DNA of 64,000 nucleotides, taken from contig NZ_JADKRZ010000001.1 in the NCBI RefSeq assembly GCF_015350905.1, positions 930,001 through 994,000 on the forward strand, in the 5' to 3' direction. How positions within the stretch are numbered: position 1 is the first letter of the stretch; each line of letters begins with the position of its first letter. Below, piece after piece: positions 52,336 to 59,493 of the stretch. The notes under the pieces were generated by a model that worked only from the letters and a program-made list of their open reading frames with translations, did not search any database and was not told the DNA's origin. This DNA comes from Curtobacterium sp. VKM Ac-2865 (GTDB lineage: Bacteria > Actinomycetota > Actinomycetes > Actinomycetales > Microbacteriaceae). Position numbers and translations under genes: made by a program.

Positions 52336-53856
52336 TTGCACCTCACCACCACCTCGTCGTTCCGCAGGTACGCGGCCGTCGGCACCGCGATCGCCATCGT
52401 CTCGATGTCCTCGGCGTTCGGCATCGGCGCCACTGCTGCCGTCGCCGCCGAGACGCCGACGACCACCCCGACCACGTCCCCGACGGACGCGGTGACCACG
52501 TCGGCCACCACCGCGACGGACGCTCCCGCCGACAGCGACACCGCCGCCGCCCCGTCGTCCGACGCGACCCCGGCGGCACCGACCGACGCGACCCCGACCG
52601 CTGCGAGCCCGACCGCACCGACCGACGCGACCCCAGCGGCACCGACCGACGCGACCCCGACCGGCGCGACGCCGACCGCACCGACCGACGCGACCCCGGC
52701 CGCACCGACTGCCGACCTGACCCCGAGCCCGAGCCCCGTCACCGCGGCGGCCACCGGCACGGTCGCGGTCACCGGCACCGCCACCGCCTGGCGCACCCTC
52801 GCCGCCGAGACCACCGGCTGGCCGACCGGCACGACATTCACCTACCAGTGGACCGCGACGAAGGCCGGCACCACGACCGAGGTCCGCGGCGCCACCGCAT
52901 CGACGTACGTGATCGACCCCGAGGACGCCGGCAGCACCCTCGCCGTCGCGGTCAACGCCACCGCTCCGGGCGCAGCACCCGAGACCGCCACCAGCGCGCC
53001 GACCGGCGTCGTCGCAGCCGATGACAGCCGCTTCCGCGAGGGCGGCGGCCGGGACTTCGCGTTCACCGCCGGCGACGACGTGTCGATCGACCTCCGTGCG
53101 TTCGCCGGTGACCAGGGCGGACTGACCTACCGCTCCTCGCTCATCACCCCGCCGGTCGGTTCCGTCGCCGGCATCCCGGACGGCCTCGAGCTCACCTCCG
53201 GCGGGTACCTCGTCGGTACGCCGACGCTCGCACTCCGGTCGGAGTTCGTCATCAACGCCGTCACGACCCGGCACCCGGAGGGCGTCGGCATGGTCGTGAA
53301 CGTGGATGTGGCCGCTGGGGCACCCGCGGAGGTCGGCGTGGTCGCCTACCTCGAGACGGACCAGCCCCAGGGCCAGCCGGTGTGGGCGATCGCGCCGGAC
53401 GGCACCGTGACCTACTCCGACTCGCCGGAGGTCCAGGACGGGGACCCGACGACCCCGTTCCGCGTCCACCAGGACGACGAGCTCTCGCTGCACACCTACG
53501 TCAGCGACGCCTACGGCAACGGCGTGTTCGGCGCGCAGACGACCTGGACCTCGTCCGTCGCTGGCGACACCTTCACCTCGGCGGAACCGAGCAGCGTCAT
53601 CCTCCGCTTCGCCCACGCCAGCCCCCACGTCATCACCGCCACGGTCGGCGGGGTCTCGCGGCCCTTCACCATCCAGGTCGACCCGGTCGGTGCCGTGACC
53701 ACCACGCCGGCGGCAACGGGGACCGGGACCGCCACGCCCGTCGGCCAGCTCGCCTTCACCGGCGCCGACACGACCGGCCCCCTCGCCTGGGCGCTCGGAC
53801 TGCTCGCGTCCGGCGCAGCCCTGCTCCTGGTGCGTCTGCGGCGTCGACGCGCCTGA
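52336..53856 (+). CDS. LAXTG-anchored surface protein 2
   Basis: 506 aa paralogue of the preceding gene. TTG start after GGGGGGAA. Signal peptide SSAFGIGATAAVA, a repeat-rich stalk of DATP and AAP units (about 75-125), the same Ig-like domain (GWPTGTTFTYQW, GATASTYVID), a beta-rich middle, and LAFTG sorting signal with hydrophobic span and RLRRRRA tail. The 3' 120 bases and terminator are nearly identical to gene 1, while the middles differ greatly. Confidence 0.88.
   Translation: MHLTTTSSFRRYAAVGTAIAIVSMSSAFGIGATAAVAAETPTTTPTTSPTDAVTTSATTATDAPADSDTAAAPSSDATPAAPTDATPTAASPTAPTDATPAAPTDATPTGATPTAPTDATPAAPTADLTPSPSPVTAAATGTVAVTGTATAWRTLAAETTGWPTGTTFTYQWTATKAGTTTEVRGATASTYVIDPEDAGSTLAVAVNATAPGAAPETATSAPTGVVAADDSRFREGGGRDFAFTAGDDVSIDLRAFAGDQGGLTYRSSLITPPVGSVAGIPDGLELTSGGYLVGTPTLALRSEFVINAVTTRHPEGVGMVVNVDVAAGAPAEVGVVAYLETDQPQGQPVWAIAPDGTVTYSDSPEVQDGDPTTPFRVHQDDELSLHTYVSDAYGNGVFGAQTTWTSSVAGDTFTSAEPSSVILRFAHASPHVITATVGGVSRPFTIQVDPVGAVTTTPAATGTGTATPVGQLAFTGADTTGPLAWALGLLASGAALLLVRLRRRRA
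52558..52710 (+). repeat. 63-bp coding repeat in the stalk of LAXTG protein 2
   Basis: GACGCGACCCC occurs at 52561, 52585, 52624, 52648 and 52687. Spacing alternates 24 and 39, so the unit is 63 bp (21 residues), present about two and a half times. Such tracts can change length by slippage. Confidence 0.85.
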
Positions 53857-53868
53857 CCGGCGAACCCG

Positions 53869-53909
53869 ACGACGAGGGGCGTGTCCACATCGGGCACGCC
53901 CCTCGTCGT
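53869..53909 (+). terminator. Terminator of LAXTG gene 2
   Basis: 15-bp perfect stem ACGACGAGGGGCGTG/CACGCCCCTCGTCGT with an 11-base loop; duplicate of the one at 52083. Confidence 0.85.
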
Positions 53910-54019
53910 GTCCTGGTGGAGCACCCGGCGGACCACCCGGCGTCGTGCGGGAAACCGCATGACACCCCCAACGCGAGGTACAACGCGGTCCGGCAGCTTC
54001 CGGTCCACGCGCGCGTACC

Positions 54020-54025
54020 AATACG
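54020..54025 (+). promoter_or_regulatory. Candidate -10 box of LAXTG gene 3
   Basis: TACGAT, as in the other two LAXTG promoters, 76 bases before the GTG start, but without the CGTGAC repeat upstream. Confidence 0.4.
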
Positions 54026-54100
54026 ATCCGAGCACGCCGCACATTCTCGGCGAACTCTTATGTTCCGGCACCCGACCGGACACGAACACTGGGGGAACCC

Positions 54101-55702
54101 GTGCACCGCAGCACCGCCTTCGTCCGACGCGCTTGCGCCGTCGGCACCGCCACCGCGCTCGTCGGTCTCATGACCGGCTTCGGCGTGATGACCGCCACCA
54201 CCGCGTCCGCAGCCGAGGGGACCGCTGCTGACACCGCCGTCGCCGCACCGGCCGTCCCGGGCGCAGATGCAACCGGCGCGACCGGCACCGACGCCACCGG
54301 CACCGACGCGACCGACGCCACCCCGAGCCTCCCGACCGACGCCGGCACGCCGGCTCCGGGCGGCACCGACGCCGCCACGCCGGCGCCGACGGCCACCCCG
54401 ACCGCGGATGCCCCGACTGCTCCCGCCACCTCCGCCCCCACCGCCCAGGAGCCCACGGCACCGGTGACGATCGCGGCCGCGCCCGCGATCACCATCGCCG
54501 GCCAGGCGAAGATCGGCTCGAAGCTCACGGCCGAGACGGACGGCGGCGTCAAGTACGCCTGGAGCGTCGACGGCACCGTCGTCGAGACGCGCAACGTCTA
54601 CACCCCGACCGACGTCGCGCTCATCGGCAAGACCGTCGTCCTGACGATCACGGACGTCATCACGGGCGAGACGAACTCGGCCTCGACCGCCCCGGTGCTG
54701 CCGAACCCGACGTTCGCAGACGCGACCACCGCTGACGCACCGCTCGCGCTGTCCGCCACGGCCGGTGACGCCTTCTCGCACACCTTCGCGGTCGCCGGCA
54801 CGACGCCCGGTGACGTCACCTACGCGGTGGCCTGGTCCGACCCCGAGCAGGCCGACCCCGAGGACCCGACCTACACCCCCGACCTGCAGCTCCCCGACGG
54901 GGTCACCCTCGACCCGAAGACCGGCGTCCTCTCCGGCACGAGCGAGACCGCGGACTACTTCGACTTCGCGATCACCGCGACGAGCCAGGGCGTCTCCACG
55001 ACCCAGTACGTCGAGCTCACCGTCGAGGCCGCGGCCCCGTTGGGTGTGCAGGTGTTCTCGATGGACAAGGCCGACTTCGCCAAGTACGCCCAGGGCGACG
55101 CGGACGGCACCTTCACCAGCTGGATCATCGACACCGACGGTTCGGTCCTGACGGACGTCACGACGATCACTTCGACGGACGACGGCGGCACCTACGACGA
55201 CGTCGTGACCCCCGGTGGCACGGTGACCGTCAAGCAGGGCGGCACGCTGATCGTCAACGGCGGCCTCGTGGACCGGTTCGGCAACCAGATCACCGACGCC
55301 GACGGCAACAGCTCGCCGATCGCGCTCACGTCGGACGTCGCCTCTGACGTCGTGGCCCCGGACCCCGACCTGGGCGACTTCATCGACGGGTTCTACAACG
55401 TCACGTTCCCGCACGCGTCCACGCACCGTCTGACGGTCACCGCCGGTGACTTCTCGACGGCGTTCGACGTGTCGGTCGTGCCGACCGCGGTCACCACGCC
55501 GGCAGCGGTCCCGCCGGTCAGCGCCCCGGTCGCGCAGCCGATCGGCACCGTCCCCGCACACGTCGCCACCACGGCGAAGGTGCACCGCCTCGCCTACACC
55601 GGTACGGACTCGACGAACGCCCTGCCCTGGGCGCTCGCGATGCTCCTCGCCGGTGCCGGCCTGGTCGGCGTCCGCACCCTCCGCCGCCGCGCCCAGCGCT
55701 GA
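54101..55702 (+). CDS. LAXTG-anchored surface protein 3
   Basis: 533 aa, more distant paralogue. GTG start after TGGGGGAAC. Signal peptide ending ATTASAA, an Ala/Thr/Pro-rich stalk with GTDATGTDATDATP, a bacterial Ig-like domain (AKIGSKLTAETDGGVKYAW), a putative-Ig region with LQLPDGVTLDPKTGVLSGT, which is typical of cadherin-like or He_PIG domains, and LAYTG sorting signal with hydrophobic span and RRRAQR tail. It differs from genes 1 and 2 in promoter and terminator. Confidence 0.88.
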   Translation: MHRSTAFVRRACAVGTATALVGLMTGFGVMTATTASAAEGTAADTAVAAPAVPGADATGATGTDATGTDATDATPSLPTDAGTPAPGGTDAATPAPTATPTADAPTAPATSAPTAQEPTAPVTIAAAPAITIAGQAKIGSKLTAETDGGVKYAWSVDGTVVETRNVYTPTDVALIGKTVVLTITDVITGETNSASTAPVLPNPTFADATTADAPLALSATAGDAFSHTFAVAGTTPGDVTYAVAWSDPEQADPEDPTYTPDLQLPDGVTLDPKTGVLSGTSETADYFDFAITATSQGVSTTQYVELTVEAAAPLGVQVFSMDKADFAKYAQGDADGTFTSWIIDTDGSVLTDVTTITSTDDGGTYDDVVTPGGTVTVKQGGTLIVNGGLVDRFGNQITDADGNSSPIALTSDVASDVVAPDPDLGDFIDGFYNVTFPHASTHRLTVTAGDFSTAFDVSVVPTAVTTPAAVPPVSAPVAQPIGTVPAHVATTAKVHRLAYTGTDSTNALPWALAMLLAGAGLVGVRTLRRRAQR

Positions 55703-55712
55703 CGGCTCCTCC

Positions 55713-55794
55713 TGGTCGCGTCGGGTGCACACCTGACGCGGCCGGGAGGCTCATGGTCGCGTCGGGTGGACACCTGACGCGGCCGGGAGGCTCC
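55713..55794. repeat. Two tandem 41-bp hairpin units
   Basis: TGGTCGCGTCGGGTGSACAC begins each copy (55713-55753 and 55754-55794) and CGGCCGGGAGGCTC ends it; the copies differ at two bases. Within each, GCGTCGGGT pairs with ACCTGACGC. They lie after LAXTG gene 3 and before a further hairpin. Confidence 0.85.
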
Positions 55795-55800
55795 TCCCGC

Positions 55801-55835
55801 GGCCCCGTCCGACCGGTCACCGGTCTGACGGGGCC
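55801..55835 (+). terminator. Terminator-like hairpin after the 41-bp repeats
   Basis: GGCCCCGTC (55801-55809) pairs with GACGGGGCC (55827-55835); an inner ACCGGT/ACCGGT pair extends it. Confidence 0.65.
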
Positions 55836-55872
55836 GTTCTGCGCGTCCCCGTCCGTCGCGCCGCCCGGTCGG

Positions 55873-55878
55873 TACCGT
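55873..55878 (+). promoter_or_regulatory. -10 box before azoR
   Basis: TACCGT seven bases before the ATG at 55886. Confidence 0.4.
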
Positions 55879-55885
55879 TGGCGCC

Positions 55886-56530
55886 ATGCCCACACTGCTG
55901 CACATCGACTCCTCGGCCGACCTCGCCCACTCCCGCTCGCGCGCCCTGACCGCCGCGTTCGCCGATGCCTGGCGTGCTCGGGGTCCGGAGTACACGGTGG
56001 TCCGCCGCGACCTGCACACCGACCCGCTGCCGCACCTGGAGACCTCGGCGCTGCACTGGGCCGCCGCGGACCGCACCGACGAGGAGTCCGTCGACCCGCA
56101 GGCCGAGGCCCTGCGCCAGGCGGTGATCGACGAGCTCCTCGGCGCCGACGTCGTCGTGATCGGTGCCCCGCTGTACAACTACACGGTGCCGTCGACCCTC
56201 AAGGCCTGGATCGACCGCGTGCACATCCCGGGCGTGCTCGCCCCCGCGGCCGAGGGTGACGCGCAGCCCCTCGCCGGCCGGCCCGTCGTGACCGTCGTCA
56301 GCCGCGGTGGCACGTACGACGTCGGCACCCCGACCGAGCACTGGGACCATGGCTCCCCCGTGCTCGAGATCGTCCTCGGGCGCGCGCTCGGCATGCGCCA
56401 GTACCCGGTCACCGTGAGCGCCACCCTCTCCGACCGACTGCCCGCGCTGGCGCCGATGGCCGACCACGCCGCTGCCGAGTTCCACGACGCGCGGACGACG
56501 CTCGAACGCCTGGCGACGACGCTCGGCTGA
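55886..56530 (+). CDS. azoR: FMN-dependent NADH:quinone/azo reductase
   Basis: 214 aa flavodoxin-like fold. LLHIDSSADLAHSRSRALTAAF (phosphate loop region), VVIGAPLYNYTVPSTLKAWIDR and VVSRGGTYD are the FMN contacts of AzoR/AcpD. Reduces quinones and azo dyes. Ends one base before the stop of the converging MBL gene. Confidence 0.94.
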   Translation: MPTLLHIDSSADLAHSRSRALTAAFADAWRARGPEYTVVRRDLHTDPLPHLETSALHWAAADRTDEESVDPQAEALRQAVIDELLGADVVVIGAPLYNYTVPSTLKAWIDRVHIPGVLAPAAEGDAQPLAGRPVVTVVSRGGTYDVGTPTEHWDHGSPVLEIVLGRALGMRQYPVTVSATLSDRLPALAPMADHAAAEFHDARTTLERLATTLG

Positions 56531-57580
56531 TCAGGCGGGACGGACCTCGCCGCGACGGCCGAGCAGGTCAGCGTGGAAGGCCGTCTGCGTCAGCGCGCTC
56601 GCGAGCAGGAAGCCCCGCATCGAGGCGATGCCCCCGCTGAACGGCACGCGGGACGCGACCTCGAACAGCGTCGGGGAGTCCAGCGCGTCGAGGGCGGCGG
56701 CGACGTGGGCGCTCCGCTCCTCCCGGTGGCGTGCGAGGGTCCTGGCGCGGGACACCACGTCGCGGAACCGGTACTCGTGCCCCGGGCAGACCTCGAGGTC
56801 CGCGTACCGGTCCAGCCGCGCCAGTGACGCGAGGTAGTCACCGAGGGGGTTCGTCGCCGTCCAGCCGCCGAGCCCGAGACCGGAGTTGATCCGCGGCAGC
56901 ACGTGGTCGCCGGTGAACAGCAGCCCGTCAGCCTCGTCGACGAAGCACAGGTGCCCGGTGGTGTGCCCGGGGGTCCACAACGCCCGGATCGTCCTGCCCG
57001 GGATCGGCAGCACGTCGCCGTCGTCGAGCAGCAGGTCGGCCCAGGGCGGTTCGGCGGCACCGAGCCCGATGCGTCGCCCGGTCCCCCACGCGGCGCTCAG
57101 CCCGGCGCGGAAGTCCTGCGGCACGCCCCACGTGGCGATGTCGGCTTCGTGCCGTGCAGCGTCCTCGCGCTCGTGTTCCAACGCGTGGACCTCGAGCGCG
57201 TGCATCGCCACCCTGGCGCCCGAGGCACGGCGCAGGGCAGCTGCTGCTCCGAGGTGGTCCGCGTGGAGGTGCGTCACGACGACGAGCCCCACGTCGGAGA
57301 CCGCACGGCCGATGCTGCCGAGTCCGGCGGTCAGGACGTCGAGCGCACCGTCCTCGCTCCACCCCGGGTCGATGACCGTGAGCGAGCCGTCCGAGCCCTC
57401 GACGACGTACACGAGCGTCGCGTCGGGCACGCCCCCGCGGAACGGGACGGCGAGCGTCCAGATGCCCGGCCGGACCTGCTCGACGGGCGGCAGCTCACCC
57501 GCGGCGAGCGCTGCGGCCTGCACGGCGCTGATCGGGACGGGGGCCGGGGCAGCCGGCGGCGGGGACGGACGGGTCGACAC
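56531..57580 (-). CDS. Metallo-beta-lactamase-fold hydrolase
   Basis: 349 aa. THLHADHLG provides the HxHxDH metal site, GHTTGHLCFVDEADGLLFTGDHVL the next His and the bridging Asp (two segments), and CPGHEYRF the last His. It has a C-terminal helical domain as in LACTB2-like enzymes. GTG at 57580 has TATGGT six bases upstream. Substrate unknown; a lactonase role is not supported. Confidence 0.92.
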   Translation of the reverse strand: MSTRPSPPPAAPAPVPISAVQAAALAAGELPPVEQVRPGIWTLAVPFRGGVPDATLVYVVEGSDGSLTVIDPGWSEDGALDVLTAGLGSIGRAVSDVGLVVVTHLHADHLGAAAALRRASGARVAMHALEVHALEHEREDAARHEADIATWGVPQDFRAGLSAAWGTGRRIGLGAAEPPWADLLLDDGDVLPIPGRTIRALWTPGHTTGHLCFVDEADGLLFTGDHVLPRINSGLGLGGWTATNPLGDYLASLARLDRYADLEVCPGHEYRFRDVVSRARTLARHREERSAHVAAALDALDSPTLFEVASRVPFSGGIASMRGFLLASALTQTAFHADLLGRRGEVRPA

Positions 57581-57586
57581 CCGGCC

Positions 57587-57592
57587 ACCATA
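57587..57592 (-). promoter_or_regulatory. -10 box of a leaderless promoter (MBL hydrolase)
   Basis: TATGGT followed by GGCCGG and the GTG at 57580. Confidence 0.5.
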
Positions 57593-57734
57593 ACGACTGG
57601 ACGGCCGCGGGCGAGCCGACCCGAGCCTCCCGGCCGCCGGCGATCGCGACCCGGACGGGCGTGGACACCTGCCCTCCCCACCCGCCGCGTTCTCCCCACC
57701 GGTCCCCCGCTCCACGACCGTTCCGCTTCCCGTC

Positions 57735-57907
57735 CGTGACGGATCTGGTCGGCGATCCTCGAGAATCGCGAACCGGATCCGTCACGGCCAAATCAGAACG
57801 GGGGGGGCGGTGGCAGGGGCAGGGACACGGACAGGGACAATCGCGTCTCGTTCGTGACGGATCTGGTCAGCGATCCTCGAGAATCGCGAACCGGATCCGT
57901 CACGGCC
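57735..57907. repeat. Twin long hairpins separated by a G-rich tract
   Basis: The 420-base gap between the MBL and ligase genes holds two nearly identical inverted repeats (57735-57787 and 57853-57906). Each has outer arms GTGACGGATCTGGT and ACCGGATCCGTCAC (one mismatch) and an inner GCGAT/ATCGC pair around a CTCGAG-type centre. The spacer (57788-57852) has runs of G (GGGGGGGCGG, then several GGG) that could form a quadruplex. No gene is seen. Confidence 0.85.
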
Positions 57908-58002
57908 GAATCCGAACTCCCGGCGGGGCAGGGATCCGGCCAGGCCGCGGAGGGCCGAGCCGAACCGAGTCTGGTGTCCGTGACCGCGGGTAGACAGGTC
58001 AC

Positions 58003-59046
58003 ATGGAGATCGCACCGATGCTCGCCAAGGCCGTGCCCGACGTCCCGGACCCCGACAGCGTGAAGGGCGGGCTGCGGTACGAGCCGAAGTGGGACGGCTT
58101 CCGCGGCATCGTGACGATCGACGGCGACGACGTCGAGATCGGCAGCCGCGGTGCGAAACCGCTCACCCGGTACTTCCCCGAGCTCGTCGAGGCCTTCCGG
58201 GCACAGTTCGGCGGCCGTGGTCACCCGGTCGTGCTGGACGGCGAGGTGATCCTGCGAGCTGGTGCGCCGGGACACGAGAAGCTCGACTGGGAGGCCTTGT
58301 CGCAGCGCATCCACCCGGCGGCCTCGCGGATCGCGAAGCTCAGCGCGGAGACGCCGGCACAGTTCGTCGCGTTCGATCTGCTCGCATCCGACGGCGAGGA
58401 GCTCGTCGACCTGCCGTTCGACGAGCGGCGCGCCCGGCTGGAAGCCCTGTCCGACGGCTTCGCCGACCCGCTGTTCGTGACGCGCACCACGCTCGACGTG
58501 GAGGTCGCGCGCGGGTGGCTGACGACGTTCGAGGGAGCAGGGCTCGACGGCGTCGTCGCGAAGCCCCGCGCGCGGGTGTACGAGCCGGGCAAGCGCTCGA
58601 TGCTCAAGGTGAAGCACCACCGCACCGCCGACGTCGTGGCGATCGGGTACCGCGTCCACAAGAGCGGCAGCGGAGTCGGTTCGCTGCTCGTCGGGCTGTA
58701 CGGCGAGGACGGCGAGGTGCGGCAGGTCGGCGGCGTCTCCGCCTTCTCCGACAAGCGCCGGCTCGCGCTGATCGACGAGCTCGACCCGGTGGTCGTCAAG
58801 GACGCCGACGGAAGGCCCGTCACCGGCGCTGGGGAGAAGTCGCGGTTCTCGTCCGGTCGCGACACGTCGTTCGTCCGGCTGGAGCCGGAGCTGGTGCTCG
58901 AGGTCCGGTACGACCAGATGGAGGGCGACCGGTTCCGCCACACGGTGCAGTTCGAGCGCTGGCGGCCGGACCGCGATGCCGCCTCGTGCGGGTTCGACCA
59001 GCTCGAGGTGCCGGCGGCCTACGACCTGCGCGACGTCCTGTCCTGA
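58003..59046 (+). CDS. ATP-dependent DNA ligase, LigC/LigD-ligase type
   Basis: 347 aa. Seals nicks with ATP. Nucleotidyltransferase Lys29 in EPKWDGFRG (motif I), SRGAKPLTRYFPEL, DGEVILRA (motif III), GVVAKPRARVYEPGKRSMLKVKHHR (motifs IV and V, read as two segments), then the OB fold ending in QFERWRPDR (motif VI). No polymerase or nuclease domain is attached, so it is a LigC-type stand-alone ligase. A LigD-type polymerase gene converges on it 447 bases downstream. TAGACA lies six bases before the ATG. Confidence 0.93.
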   Translation: MEIAPMLAKAVPDVPDPDSVKGGLRYEPKWDGFRGIVTIDGDDVEIGSRGAKPLTRYFPELVEAFRAQFGGRGHPVVLDGEVILRAGAPGHEKLDWEALSQRIHPAASRIAKLSAETPAQFVAFDLLASDGEELVDLPFDERRARLEALSDGFADPLFVTRTTLDVEVARGWLTTFEGAGLDGVVAKPRARVYEPGKRSMLKVKHHRTADVVAIGYRVHKSGSGVGSLLVGLYGEDGEVRQVGGVSAFSDKRRLALIDELDPVVVKDADGRPVTGAGEKSRFSSGRDTSFVRLEPELVLEVRYDQMEGDRFRHTVQFERWRPDRDAASCGFDQLEVPAAYDLRDVLS

Positions 59047-59092
59047 GCGCGGTTGTCCGATCCGCGGCACGTGGGTGTCCGATAGTCGAAAG

Positions 59093-59107
59093 TAGTTAGG
59101 CGAACTA
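59093..59107 (+). promoter_or_regulatory. Palindrome upstream of the mini-ORF pair
   Basis: TAGTT-AGGCG-AACTA, 5-base arms, in a 130-base AT-richer patch. Two direct copies of KTGTCCGAT (about 59053 and 59076) precede it. Confidence 0.4.
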
Positions 59108-59135
59108 GTGACCGGGTGGAATGATCATCTCCAGC

Positions 59136-59154
59136 GGCACTCGTCGGGAGTGCC
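59136..59154 (+). promoter_or_regulatory. Leader hairpin before the mini-ORF pair
   Basis: GGCACTC-GTCGG-GAGTGCC, a 7-bp perfect stem, 21 bases before the ATG at 59176. Confidence 0.45.
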
Positions 59155-59175
59155 TGCAGATCGGAGCGGATCGAC

Positions 59176-59337
59176 ATGAGCAGCGCAACACTTGTCCGCC
59201 ACTCGCAGCGCCACCCGTTCAGCGAGCTGCGTGAGGCTCGCCACCAGCGGGCGCTGCAGATCAGCGCGGTGATCAGCGGCATCGCCGGCGTCACCGCCAC
59301 CGCGCTCGCCCTCGTCACGATCGGCCTCGGCGCATGA
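59176..59337 (+). CDS. Mini-ORF A: 53-aa small membrane protein candidate
   Basis: Opens MSSATLVRHSQRHPFSELRE and has one hydrophobic span (ISAVISGIAGVTATALALVT) near the C-terminus, so it is a likely single-span membrane protein with a basic cytoplasmic N-terminus. No family recognised. It has its own upstream region with a palindrome and a hairpin, and overlaps the next mini-ORF by four bases (ATGA), which argues that both are translated. Confidence 0.55.
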   Translation: MSSATLVRHSQRHPFSELREARHQRALQISAVISGIAGVTATALALVTIGLGA

Positions 59338-59474
59338 TCGTCGACGGCATCACCGACGCCCACCGCGGCACCTGGTCCAAGCTCACCCGCCTGCACACCG
59401 CCACCGTCGTGCTGCCGATGCACACGACGCTCATCGACTCCGCCGACGCGCGGCCCGAGGTCCCCGGGGTCTGA
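59334..59474 (+). CDS. Mini-ORF B: 46-aa protein, unknown
   Basis: Opens MIVDGITDAHRGTWSKLTRL and ends DARPEVPGV. Its ATG overlaps the mini-ORF A stop (ATGA), a coupling sign seen in real operons here. No domain or membrane span. It ends 20 bases before the converging LigD-type gene. Confidence 0.45.
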   Translation: MIVDGITDAHRGTWSKLTRLHTATVVLPMHTTLIDSADARPEVPGV

Positions 59475-59493
59475 GCCCCGCGGCCTCGTCGCC

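Noticed and set aside
51778..55732. Large reverse open frames opposite the LAXTG genes
   Set aside because: Arg/Gly/Val-rich shadow sequence; the forward frames have signal peptides, Ig-like domains and sorting signals.
55713..55794. CRISPR or attachment site at the 41-bp repeats
   Set aside because: The copies are directly adjacent with no spacers, and no integrase gene lies near.
56531..57580. AHL lactonase acting with the QsdR-type regulator
   Set aside because: It is a general MBL-fold protein, 12 kb from the regulator, and lacks any motif that singles out AHL lactonases.
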